From contig OX485808.1 of assembly GCA_950295325.1 (NCBI GenBank), positions 1,366,501 through 1,430,500 on the forward strand: a stretch of DNA of 64,000 nucleotides, read 5' to 3'. The DNA is from Polytrichum commune (taxonomy: Eukaryota; Streptophyta; Polytrichopsida; Polytrichales; Polytrichaceae). The translations under genes and the position numbers were made by a program. Shown here piece after piece: positions 12,172-23,741 of this stretch. Below the pieces are notes generated by a model, which was not told where the DNA came from, searched no databases, and was given only the letters and a program-made list of their open reading frames with translations. The first letter of the stretch is position 1; each line of letters opens with the position of its first letter.

Positions 12172-12294
12172 AGTCGGTAAAGACCCTACTGACTCTAAAT
12201 CCAACCGGTGACATGTTGACATCTTCCGGGCGTGCTTTATTCATTCGAGGAATATTCCACATAGATTCCTCTAAAACAACCGGTAAGTCTCCCG
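12172..12294 (+). repeat. Left part of the AACCGGTT-type repeat adjoining the satellite array
   Basis: Blocks TCGGTAAAGACCCT, AATCCAACCGGTGACATGTT and ATAGATTCCTCTAAAACAAC match the first half of the dispersed repeat copies at 42633 and 50021. It runs directly into the 88-bp array, so the array looks like an expansion of this repeat's right half. Confidence 0.6.
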
Positions 12295-12824
12295 AAGTCT
12301 CCCACTTCAACCGGCTATTTCTCAAACCCAACCGGTTCATCTGTAACGAACCACCGGTTCTCCCCGGACAGTGGCTCTCTTTAAGTCTCCCACTTCAACC
12401 GGCTATTTCTCAAACCCAACCGGTTCATCTGTAACGAACCACCGGTTCTCCCCGGACAGTGGCTCTCTTTAAGTCTCCCACTTCAACCGGCTATTTCTCA
12501 AACCCAACCGGTTCATCTGTAACAAACCGCCGGTTCTCCCCAGACAGTGGCTCTCCTGAAGTCTCCCACTTCAACCGGCCATTTCCCAAACCCAACCGGT
12601 TCATCTGTAACGAACCACCGGTTCTCCCCGGACAGTGGCTCTCCTGAAGTCTCCCACTTCCAACCGGCTATTTCTCAAACCCAACCGGTTCATCCGTAAC
12701 GAACCGCCGGTTCTCCCCGGACAGTGGCTCTCCTGAAGTCTCCCACTTCAACCGGCTATTTCCCAAGCTCAACCGGTTCATCTGTAACGAACCGCCGGTG
12801 CTTTCCGGACAGTGGCTCACATCA
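12295..12824 (+). repeat. 88-bp tandem satellite, six copies
   Basis: Units start with AAGTCTCCCACTTCAACCGG at 12295, 12383, 12471, 12559, 12647 and 12736: four steps of 88 and one of 89 caused by a one-base insertion. Each unit holds several CCGGTT motifs and ends CCCCGGACAGTGGCTC. Units differ by a few substitutions (for example CACCGG or CGCCGG), so amplification is fairly recent. Short open frames repeat through the units but show no protein-like sequence. Confidence 0.95.
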
Positions 12825-13619
12825 CACATTCCGTGTGATTTTGTGGTTGCAGGGCCCCCTACTTGCCTGGGCTATAGTATCGTCCAATGAGGCACATTTC
12901 CCAAGGCAAATCGGCACAATAATACCACACAAGATTTGCTGATTATAGAATTTTGAATCCCTCGCAAACTTATTAGTTCACAAAAACCCATTTGCACCTG
13001 AAATTTTAATTTTTTTTTAAATTTTCTTGGGGTGGGGGGGGGTATAATTGTGCTGCTGCTCAGGCAGGCTAGCTAGTGAGGCTGCAGCTAGGTAGCTAAG
13101 TAGAAGTACTGGCATAACAACAACATTGTTTATTAATAAACAAAATGAAAATTATGGCAATGACATGACCCAGGTGCTTTTCACAGGGATTTTTTAACAA
13201 GGGGTTTTTTTTTTTCCCGTGCCCGCCCCTGCCCTGCCGCGCCGAAACTGGTGAAGGGACGGGAATGTTCTCTGGCAATGACATGGTTCGGTTGATGTGT
13301 GTGTGTGTGTAAGTGTGTGAGTTTACTATATGCTAACATTGATATATTGTTTTTATAATATAGGTTCTCTCCGAGGGGCCGAACTTACAACAAGACCCTG
13401 CCCGAGGGGAAGGGGGGGAGGGGGGGGGGGGCACTTTCAATCATGTGAAAGGCCACTCAAACTTTAAAAGTTATTATGTGCCCTTGTGGAGGCATAATCA
13501 GAGACTTGATGAGGGTTGATGATTGCGAATCTACGCTTCCATAGATGTGAGGAGGTGGTAGATTAGGCTCCTTGTGGTGAATTCTCAAGTATATATATTA
13601 TGTCCAATAACTACACTAA
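12825..13619. other. Intergenic, low-complexity tracts
   Basis: Contains poly(T) near 13010 and 13205, a (GT)n tract near 13295-13312, a GCTAGCTA-like patch near 13070 and G runs at 13412-13418 and 13420-13431. No gene seen. Confidence 0.5.
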
Positions 13620-14120
13620 GGGCCATTTCACACACAAGCCAAGAGCCATGACCATGAACTTGTGAGAGCCCAAAAGAAAGTGTCCAAAGGCCGTCCCAAG
13701 ACCACCTCCAAACTCATGTAGTGTGGTCATGGACCCTCGAGTGTAGTGTGAAGTCGTATGTGACCGGGCCCTCAACCAAATGCTATTTCAATGAATTTCT
13801 ATTCCTGCAGGTCCTCATGTATGATAGAATAGAATGAACCAACAGTTGTGAGCGTTTGGAGAGCCATGGTCTCCCGGTTTTGTGTTAGGCCTGCTACCAA
13901 GAGGTGGTTTTTGAAAATTGCTCCAAGTGACCATGAAACATGATCCATTCGATGTCATGTAGGAATCCATGTGGACTTTACATCCATCTTGCATTCACAT
14001 ACTTTGTTGGTCCCTCAAGCGTAGTGTGAAGTGAATTTGGACCGGCTCCGCCTTTTCCACCAATGAGAGTGCTTGAAGTGTATTGGTCACATGCTCTCAG
14101 TCTCGTGTGTGAAGTGGCCC
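13620..14120 (-). mobile_element. Tourist/Harbinger-like MITE, copy 2 (inverted)
   Basis: Starts GGGCCATTTCACACACAAG, ends CTCGTGTGTGAAGTGGCCC, and is flanked by TAA at 13617-13619 and 14121-14123. Internal order is the reverse complement of the copy at 11059. Length is 501 bp against 504 and 521 bp for the other copies. Confidence 0.85.
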
Positions 14121-14123
14121 TAA

Positions 14124-15872
14124 ATACCAGTCCTCTTCTACTGTGAGCCACATTGAGTCACACTAATTTTTTAGTAGAGATTAACGTGGGTTGTAGTAGT
14201 TGGGGGCTTCTTTTAAAATAAAATAAAAACTTGATGTGTGTGGTTTTTGTTTTTTGTGTTGCTTTTGATGTACAATGACTATTTTATTTTTATGTTAGGT
14301 GTTGGGAGGAAGTTTTCATGAAGACTTGGGGGACTTGGACCCGTAGTAATTCCACCTTGACTGGGAAGTGAGTGTGGTCCACACTAACTTTCCACCCACA
14401 TTAATAGGATTGTTTAGTGTACTTGAGGTGCCCTTCACAATAGAGATTGAGTTGAGAGCTTAAACTTACAACTTTTTGGGGGAGATGATAAAGGTAGGTG
14501 TGCCTACTTCTAACACAACAATAATATGGACACCTATATTTGGGTGGTATGTGGTTAGGTGTGGATCTAAGAATGGACATCATATAGACATGTGTCTAAA
14601 GGAGGATGGACTACATAGTCAACATAGGTTCACACTACCTACTCAACATGCTAATTGTTCTAGGCTCACGCATTCAACTTGGTAGGGAGGACCCATACGA
14701 CCAATTAATGAGCACGAGAATCTTCATTTGATGATGAATGAGATATTCATATGAGCTCTACAAATTATGAGGCAGATGGCTATGGGCACAACTTGGATTT
14801 GGATTTGTTAATCATCTTGCACTAATTGCTTTTTTCATATCCTATGAGAAGTGGGCGCATAGGGAAAAGCATCCTAATAACACGCATCTAACTTACTTGG
14901 TATTTGACAAGCTTTCATCCAAAGCTCAAACTATTAACAACTTTGCCAAATCTTTTAGCTCTCAAGAATTTGAGCAAGTGTGAATTGGTCATGTTTTCAA
15001 AGTTGGATATGTAGCTTGGAGTGCTACTAAACAAAGGAAAACTCATTACAAGTCAAACGATGTTTGAGAACTCATCCACTTGGGAGCCACAAAACGGGAG
15101 CTCAAACCTTTGATGTTCTTAGGGGAGCTCCAATCCTAATGATAATATCATAGCAGTTATTTTGATTAGATTGTATTTATTCATCAAAAGTTTTGATTAC
15201 ATACATTTAATATCAAACAATATTAAGTTGGTTTTTTCCATTATGTTTTGATATTGTAGCATTCAAGTAACCATTGAGGGTTCACATATTTCTTGTAAAA
15301 TTTAAGTATATTGGAAATGTATCGACGGATTTGCCCATAGAATTGAGATGACCAAAAAGTCCAAAATTTGGAAATATGTCTAAATCTATTTAAAATACAA
15401 GTTGACTTGTGTGTTGGTTTTGTGATTCTTGGATGCAATTTACATTATTTATTCTCATTCATCCAAATCTTGGCTTGCATTTAGTACCATGCAATTGCGA
15501 TGCACATATCTAAGCATGGGCACTAAGTGGATATGCCTATATTGTGGGTTACACTAGTGGTAAAATGTTACCCTAATTTTCATGTCAAACTTGCATGGGT
15601 AAGCATAAATTCTAGGGCATGATATTTTTAGACTTAGAAACTCATCAAGATCATGCCTTCTTGTGGTATTGCATCATTATGCAGTCACATATATGGCAAT
15701 CCTATTGAGTTGAGATTGATGTCCTTGACTTGTTAATAGTCTCAATCATGATTACACAAACAAAAATGACAACCCCAATGCTTGTGCCCAAATAAAACAT
15801 ATGAGAAACTTGGGGACTTGTTTCGAAAATACAAAGTAAAAGAATAATAACTTTCACTTGAAAAATGAATAA
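14124..15872. other. Intergenic, no gene seen
   Basis: AT-rich sequence with only short frames below 85 codons. I see no terminal repeats or conserved protein fragments. Confidence 0.45.
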
Positions 15873-15880
15873 GGGACCCA

Positions 15881-16155
15881 CTCGGGGGGGACACTTCACT
15901 ATACTTTGTGTAAACACGTGCGTTAAAGGGGTATTTAAACGAGGCTATCACATAATTGGAATATTCGAGGTATATTCTCAACTACTATATAATATTTAAG
16001 GTGTATTCTTGATATATTCTCTAACTATTCCTTACTTGAATTTTAAGCATCTTATATTACATCTATTTTTTTCTAAATTTTATTGCTCATGAATAAAATA
16101 CACCCTATAGTTTAACGCACCATGTTTACTAATTTTCCTAAGTGTCCTCCCCGAG
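15881..16155. mobile_element. hAT-like MITE with intact 8-bp duplication, copy 1
   Basis: Termini are CTCGGGGGGGACACT and AGTGTCCTCCCCGAG, inverted with one mismatch. The 8-bp GGGACCCA flanks both ends (15873-15880 and 16156-16163). An 8-bp duplication with short inverted termini indicates the hAT superfamily. At 275 bp it cannot encode a transposase. It shares internal ACACGTGCGTT and near-identical termini with 41035-41278. Confidence 0.85.
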
Positions 16156-16163
16156 GGGACCCA

Positions 16164-16450
16164 ACATTTAAACGTGGTCCAAGAAATATGGAAAGATGAA
16201 AAGCTTCCCAAAGCAAAGTGTATACGTTCTTTTTAATAAGGGCATCCAAAAACAAAAAGATCCAAAACAATAAAGCATGGAAACACACGTCAATGGACTT
16301 ATGCACGAGCACTCCATTAACTTTCAAAAAGACACCAACAAAGATTTAAATAGTCTCCTCTACAAGGTTGTTCTCCCTCAATTGACTCCTTTCCCCAATT
16401 CCCTCGCCATGATCTCACAACATAAAGAGAGTGTGTTTTCCAAGCCTCCA

Positions 16451-16493
<43 letters not shown>

Positions 16494-18635
16494 TTAGCAA
16501 GTAAGGAGATAGAATAGCAATCCCCATGTATGCCTTGCGAGAGCACCCAGGTCTACATAGCAGCCTTCCACTGCCGTACGTGATCCCCACCAACGTTTCC
16601 TTCCCCATCCAGCTCCCACTTACACATGCCACTTGTCGGCGTCCGCCATGTCACCCCCCCCCCTCTCTTTGGCAACCAATCACATGTTTCAATAAATCCA
16701 CGATGTCAAATTTGGCTAAACGTGGTGGTAACACGCTACTTATTGCCCCTTTGCCAACCAACAATGATCATCATAGTGGATAGCCTTTCATCAAGACGTG
16801 AGTTGGCTAATGAATCAAGTGCATTGGGATCCCTCAATTTCGACGATGCATTTTTGTGGGTAACTTCGTCATCGAGGAGTACATTGTAGAATGGGAACAA
16901 GACGTGGAAATGAAAGCTAGTTGGATTTACATCGAAATCAAGTAGGATGCTATGATTAGCCACTCAATTACTACCATCATCTTGGATGCAAGTTTTGAGC
17001 TATCGGTATCGATTGGACTCTAAGGACGTCGTACAAACTCCTAGTTGCATTATTAGGTTACGTATTATGGTTATGAATATTAAATATTGTCCCTTCCAAC
17101 ATACCTTGCGATGTAAATGACCGAGCCAAAGTAAAAGCCAATATTTTGGATTGCTCATAACGACATTGGTTAGACCGAAGTAGTACTTGTCACCAACACA
17201 TTTATCACTTGGACACTTTGGTTTGCCAGTTTGCTTTCCTAATACTTACCAAGGGGGTAATAGTAGGAACATGCTTCCCTATATATGTTGGGTTATTGAT
17301 TGATCTCAAGAATGTTTACTAGACTACTTCGGGGATTTCTATCTTGATGTAGGGTCTAGTTGGTTATAATTAATAATACGAGGTCTAATCTAGTGCTCAA
17401 TATTTTCATCATGCTCCCTGTTAAAATGCTATGTACATTCACTACTAAATTGTCATCTCCTTTTTTAATATGACAAATAAGTATGTTTTGTGACTCCTAT
17501 TGGGAGAGGGTGAAACTGCAAAGAAACATTGTATAACCCAATGGTTTTTTTTAATTTTACTTTTAGTCATAATGGCTCCTAGTTTGAGTCATAGATCTTG
17601 ATTCAATTGAGTGTCACACAATTACCTATCACACCCCCTCAACCCGCAAAAATAAAATAAAATGGCAGTGTGAACATTTGGGATGTGAACTGAAATCCAC
17701 AATAGGAGTTGCTTGAAAAAGAATTCTCCAAGACATATAGCACTTGCCATAAGGTAAGACTGGTAGCTATACCCATAATCAACACTTAATCTTAAAGCAA
17801 CATAACACTCCACTAGTGTGGGCCGTGTCGTTCAAATCTTTTGCACATTTTCATACGACACATCATTTTATTGTGGTCCCCAAAGCCCTTGACCCCCCCC
17901 CCCTCAATGTTGTCCTACCTTGTAACAAGGAAATATGTATTGATGGCATACCATTGGCATACATGCATGTATGTCTACCTTGTAATCACTTGACCACGTT
18001 TGGGGATCTTGTGCACTCACTCTATGGTGCGGTATGTGGCCCTATTGTGGGCACTTCCAACTCCATGAACCAATGTGGTGGTTGAAGATATGGCCAATCA
18101 CATGGATTGTCATATTGGGGTCAAGATACAAGAGTAGTAAGAGGTAAAAATCAATATTATCCTTATTTTTAAATGATCACCTAGGCCATCTTCATTGTAA
18201 TGACTGTCAACTTATAATGTTCATATAGTCTGAGCACGCTTTCCACTCTTGTTGTAACAACTCGTGTTTGATTAAATATGCACATTTTCTCAAAATTTTA
18301 GAGTTTTGGTTGCCTCGATTCTATAGGCAAATTAGTTTATGCACTTCCAATATTCTTATGTTTCTTGGGAGACATGTAAACCCATAGTGGTTAATTGAAT
18401 GTTACGACATTGAAAATATAATGGAGTAACCAAATTAGTGCTTTTTTGGTGTTTAGTTTATGTAAAAACATGATATATATAATAATAAGGATTGATGTAA
18501 TGTTATCATAAGCAACTATACATATTCTAACGGAGGATCCTACAACATGATTCAACATGTTGTAATTACGGATGGAGACTTAATTAAGTGCTATCCAAAT
18601 ATCAACTAAATACATGTCACTTTGGCGTTCATTAC
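16164..18635. other. Intergenic with an (AT)19 microsatellite
   Basis: (AT)n runs from 16453 to 16490; C runs lie at 16654-16663 and 17893-17903. Frames up to 89 codons carry no recognisable domain. Confidence 0.45.
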
Positions 18636-18760
18636 TGATACGGGGTGGCTTAAACCCAAGGCCTTAACCCGGATCCCACATGAAATGTGAGGTTAAGCCA
18701 TTTAAGGGTGGAGGATTGCTCGGATCGGTGACCTTCCTAGCACTTGATTTTTGGTGCACT
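18636..18760 (+). repeat. 5S rRNA-derived sequence (SINE3 or Cassandra-type TRIM relic)
   Basis: Aligned by eye with plant 5S rRNA, blocks fall in order and with correct spacing: CCGGATCCCA (18670), AGGTTAAGCC in place of AAGTTAAGCG (A box), TAAGGGTGGAG for TTGGGCGAGAG, then GGATCGGTGACCTTCCTAG for GGATGGGTGACCTCCTGGG (C box). The 5' and 3' stems are degraded, so this is not a functional 5S gene. A lone diverged 5S-like copy in intergenic DNA is expected of a Cassandra LTR (which carries 5S sequence) or a 5S-derived SINE. No second LTR was seen. Confidence 0.65.
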
Positions 18761-19021
18761 GTACCACTTATGGTCTACCCACTCATAGAGGAGGAATCCA
18801 AGTGAACTAGATATTTCCAACCACCATGTGGAACCTAGAGGCTTGCCCTCAGGGAATAACAAGTTGCGGGTTGGCTTGTCCATGCATGTTCAAAGTGTTC
18901 ACCTTTTGAAAGTAGTCAATGATCTTTGGGGACCTAATTCTCGCGATGCCCATTTTGGGTTCACACATAGACTTATACCATCTCAAAGATGAAGGAACAC
19001 CATAATTCACATTTGTGGCAA

Positions 19022-19069
<48 letters not shown>

Positions 19070-20136
19070 TAAACCTTGCCATATATGAGATTAAAAGAGA
19101 GAATAATCTTTTCAAAACAAATGCAGAACTTGAACTTCCTCTTTCCAAAGACCGAATCTTTCACATTCTTCCTCTTTGCAATACACGGGTGGGTGGGTGG
19201 GATCATGTTGAAGACAATATGCCATTCTTCAAAGCACAACGAAAGTTTAACCCAATCTGCCTCAATGTATAGTTCAAATTCTCTATTGCATCACAAGGTA
19301 TTTTCTGGACTCAATGACCTAGGCTGCTGTATTTTGATTGATGCAACTACTTTAGGTTATGTGTTTTGGTTGCTTTTTGAAATGGACAGAAATGCTTAAA
19401 ACTCAAGAAAGTGGCTATGTATTATGATAAATGGAAAGTATCCAAGCGATTAGGAGGCAAGGGTTGTGGAAAGCATGGATTTGAGGTGAAAATGCAGGTT
19501 TTTTTTGTACCTCAATGTATTGCAATGATATGTCGTATCTCAACTATCGACAATATGTAAGCATGTGATCACCTATTGCATCTTTTAGTTAGACACAAGT
19601 TCTAGTAAACCAGGTCTTAAAATAAATCACCGAAGTAACAACACGAGTAACAGATATACTCATTGCAAGTGTTCAAAGTGTGAAGAATATGCCTCACCTG
19701 CACCTAGAGGCAATTCCAAGCATACAAGGAAGTATGTTAGAAACGCGTGAGACATGTTTCCACGACATGGCTCCATTGTTATCTGTGTCGCACTTCCACT
19801 CGTTAAGTGTACTTGAGAAAAATTTGTCATGCATTTTTATATTTTAAAAATCATTATTTTGAGACAAATGAAACAACTTTTATTTCATTGCTAACAAATA
19901 CGAGGTCATTGGGACCCATGAAAGAAAGTTGGGGGACTCTCTTGGGTGCTCACGATAAATTACAAAACCCCATGGTGGGTGAAAATCCTAAGCATGATTA
20001 ACTAAGCCGACACTAGTCTCTTTAGTATGCCACAAATGTTTTTTTCATTTGATCTATGGTAGACAAGTTTATTCCCTCCCCACCATATCAAATTTGGCAA
20101 GAACATCGTCATGCGTGGACTCTTTCTTGGATTCCT
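18761..20136. other. Intergenic with a (CT)20 microsatellite
   Basis: (CT)n at 19025-19065. Frames around it are microsatellite read-through. No gene seen. Confidence 0.5.
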
Positions 20137-21560
20137 TTAGCGTTTTTCCCCAAGCAATTCTAGCATAGAATTCAAAAGACTTTGCCAAATGTTTCCTTGC
20201 GTTCTCTTTTCATCCCACCTACTATTGTTGCAAGTAAGGTTAGTCCTTTCAATCCAAATAGTGTTTGATGCCATGAAGTAGCAGCCAAACTCGAGAGACT
20301 TTGCTAAGGAATGAGGGGATGTTTTTTCTCCCAAAGATGCCATGATGCCAATCAAGCGCTCTCCAAGGTCCCTTTTGTCCAATTCTTGCCTTCATCTTAT
20401 TGATGATGTCGGTGGAGTAATCACGGTAGCGTCTAGCAATCCTACAATCCCATAACCTATGAGCAATGGTTTTCAAGATGTCTCCCGCACACATGTGACA
20501 CTTGTCATCCACAATTTACAATGAATCTAGCCCTCCACAAATTGACTGCCATTGCTTTATGTCACAAAGCTTGGATAAAAGCCCCTTCTTTCTTACTCCG
20601 CATATTGTTCCAAACATTACCCCACTTAAGTTTAAGATTAGAGTGAGAGCCCCATGCCATTTCTCGTGGATGGACCTTGAGGGTAAGTTTTGCATTTGAA
20701 AAAGACTCCTTCCAATTGCAGTGGTATAACTAAGCAAGTTTTTGCATAAGTACCATTATATTTGGGGGTTGATGTGAAGATCATCACGTCTTCCCACATC
20801 AAGGTCCATGGATGGTTTTTGCGGTCCTTTGTCGATTTCCATAATGAACACTAGTTGGAACCACCTAGCCTTAATGTTGGGTTCAAAAATGGTGGGTTCC
20901 TTCATGTTGATAATTCGGGTGTGATTAGGGACTCGGAAACATTGTAAAGTCAAGGGAGGGAAAGGTGCCATGGATAGGTCATCTAAGATAGGGCAAAAGA
21001 GTTCACAACTTCAAAATACCGTCTTTGGCATGCTATCTTGTTCAAGAGAGTTGTAGCCTACCACCCATCGACCCCTTGGTGCATGTCTAGGCATGTGTTG
21101 TATCAACTACCTCCGTTGTGACAATATTGCAAAGATGAGGTTATTAATGTGGATTCTTTCTCTCTCATCAAGTTTTATAACTATGCTTGATGTTGGACCA
21201 CTGCTTTGGTTGATGTGTATTAGTGTCCCAAAGATCCTTAATCCTACAAAGCCCATTCCTATTTGGTTGAGTTGCCCTATATTTAGAGAATATAAATTCA
21301 ATCCCTTGAACCTCGGGATTCTACCAAAGGTTAGTTTGGAGGACATGAGAACAATCAATCGCCGGGGGGGAGAACTGTAACATACTCACTAAAGCTTCTC
21401 CATGCTTCCCCAATATGTTTCCAAATGTGTGAGTTGTGTGATGGAAGGTATTTCTTCAAGAACATCCACCAAGGGCTTTTGTTCCATTTGTTCATTCGGT
21501 CAAGCCTTGAGCACTAGAGCCTAAGCCGAAGGAGGATGTGTAAGTTGATAATACCCCCGT
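20137..21560 (-). mobile_element. Degenerate LINE: RT C-terminus and zinc-binding domain
   Basis: On the minus strand several frames in order resemble the C-terminal half of a plant non-LTR retrotransposon ORF2. Near 21480-21390 is PWWMFLKKYLPSHNSHIWK. At 21358-21107 is QIGMGFVGLRIFGTLIHIN. At 20500-20440 is the zf-RVT signature CHMCAGDILKTIAHRLWDC, followed by IPSFLSKVSRVWLLL. Internal stops and frameshifts break it throughout, and the catalytic YxDD part of RT was not found. Dead relic, probably 5'-truncated; the poly(A) end was not recognised. Confidence 0.7.
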
Positions 21561-22974
21561 CGAGTTTTTTCACAATTATCATGCACATTGTGAAAACAAA
21601 CATGCAATCAAACACGTTATTTAGCCATGTTGCACCACGATCACTCAAAAAGGAGATCCTTTATTTATCCCATGTTCTCAATAGAAGTGATTGACAATTA
21701 GTGTAAGGGACATGCTTCATAAACTATATAAGCAGTAGGTACAAAGTAGCATGTTGTACATTCTTAGATTTAAGATTGTAAATAATGTAGGGAGTAGCAA
21801 AGAGGAGGTGAAATTCAAATATTAAAAGTAGGGTAACCAAACCCAAAAGAAAATGAAAAACTAGGAAGAAAAATGTATTTGTTTACTCAACATCCAATCT
21901 TGAGGTAAAACTGTGGATGACAAGGCGAGGGTTTTATGCTGGAATAGTGCGGCATGTGGCCAAATGTAGAATTTTGTGTATTCCCCATGCATCTTGTAAT
22001 TGCTTCCTTTGCAAAATATGACAATTTGTTGGGTGTGGGTTGTTGTTGCAATGGAGGACAATATCAAAAAGCATTGTTGAGTGTTTCATGTTAATTATTT
22101 TATGACAATATTGTTGAACATGGGTTTTGATTATGTAGAGGTGATGTTGAGCCACGATAATAGCCAAGGTTGTGGCTAGTTTCAATGTTCGATAGTGAAA
22201 TGTTGGGGTTATGGAGCTAACATCGAGGCTGGGGTAGTGTGAGTAAGGCTTCGTGTATGTTGTAGTGTCTTCCCCAACGATCGGTTGCGGCTTCGCTTCA
22301 CTAGATTATGTGGTTCTTTATTTAGATATGTCAAACTAAAAATTCGTAATCGAAAGTGGTTCAATGGTTGTTTATTTGTCATTTAAGGACATATTATCCT
22401 CTATGGTTCTCTAAGATATCCACGTAGCTTACAATATACATCTATACATCTATATTTAGATACACATTCTATAAAAGGTGGATGATAGTACAACTCTAAA
22501 TTACAACTTCCATTTTGCCAAGGTATAGCTTTTGAATGTCTTCGTACAAATGTATGTGCCATAGACTTTTTATAACAAAGAGTTGGGATTTTGAGGTGCT
22601 CGAAGATATCTAGAGTTTGGGGGAGATGCTCCGGTGTTTTTGCATACGATGAACCTTTAGTGCTAGGATTGTGTATCTGGTAACTAATGTATTTCATATG
22701 AAACCGAGCTTTGTAGTAGTCTTTGTTGCTTCAACAAACATTAAGAGGATGGTTACGAGAACGATGCTTGGTTTTGAGAATTATATGAGCCGTGCTTAAT
22801 TGTGTAAAATTTGTAAATGCATTAGGTAACGAAACCAGTCACATACTTAATATTCGTTACTTACTCTCATGCTAAATTTGCTTGCAATTTTATGTCATAT
22901 GGCATGCCTCGAAAAGCGAAAGATTTGTGTTTGCAATCACAATTTGTTGCAAACTACATCTATGTTTACATTGT
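21561..22974. other. Intergenic, no gene seen
   Basis: AT-rich; may hold more eroded LINE sequence upstream of the recognisable part, but no motif was found. Frames are below 100 codons. Confidence 0.4.
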
Positions 22975-23165
22975 CACTTTTTTTTCTTTTCTTTTTTTTG
23001 AGACAGAAGGCCGACAGGCCAACGCCAAAGCACATGAGGCAGTTCACCACCTGGCAAGTTTTTCCGTCAAGTAGAGAGGAGATTTCACAGCCGAGATTCA
23101 AACCGCCAACCTCTTCCTTGAGATTTGGGTATCTCTCCACCATCATCCGGTAGTTTAAGGTCATC
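22975..23165 (-). mobile_element. Probable tRNA-derived SINE
   Basis: Read on the minus strand there is an A-box-like GATGGTGGAGAGATACCC, then about 40 nt later a B-box-like GGCGGTTTGAATCTCGG, a body of about 90 nt, and an A-rich tail (AAAAAAAAGAAAAGAAAAAA) at the low-coordinate end (about 22975-23000). This order is that of a tRNA-derived SINE. Its head abuts or overlaps the MITE at 23168. A target duplication was not identified. Confidence 0.5.
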
Positions 23166-23167
23166 TC

Positions 23168-23420
23168 AGATGGCCGGGGATTCGTGGCACTCAAGTAAAA
23201 TCATCCGTGCGGATGAAAAAAACACAGGAATAATCTAAATGGCTATTTTTGGGCAATTTGATTCCGGAAATAGAGTCAAAGGCCCCGAATTAGTCTAGTG
23301 ACGTCACATTTGAATGAATCGGCCCTCAACCCCATAGGGGGGCTTTTTTATTGGAGCCACTTCATCCACGATATCTTGGATGGATGATTTTACTTGAGTG
23401 CCACGAATCCCCAGCCATCT
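23168..23420. mobile_element. MITE with ~38-bp terminal inverted repeats
   Basis: Left end AGATGGCCGGGGATTCGTGG continuing CACTCAAGTAAAATCATCC; right end is the inverted GGATGATTTTACTTGAGTGC continuing CACGAATCCCCAGCCATCT. Only a single mismatch separates the arms. The 253-bp element has no coding capacity. Flanks do not give a clean target duplication, so the superfamily is not assigned. Confidence 0.75.
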
Positions 23421-23741
23421 CGGACCATATTGGCACGTATTTTGTATGCCCTCTATTTTGATTACATCCATGCTTATTCGCAATTTAAGATTGCAATAAA
23501 AACATCTAAAATTATATAGGGTGTAGAAAATCCATGTCCTAAGGAGCCAAATGTAACTATTGGCAGAGTCCCATTAATGACATAGTCTTAATAGAATTAC
23601 ACACACTATACAAAGAGTCTGCATTCCCTGAAACAAGCAACATTAAACGTTTTCATAATCACCCATAATGTCTCAAGTGTCCACTCGAATTGCAAGGTAC
23701 TGACCTCCCCCTGGATGCTCAACACCCTTTGTTCTAACTTA

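Noticed and set aside
12295-12824. Regular array that could be mistaken for a CRISPR
   Set aside because: There is no repeat/spacer alternation: the entire 88-bp unit is repeated, which is a plant satellite structure.
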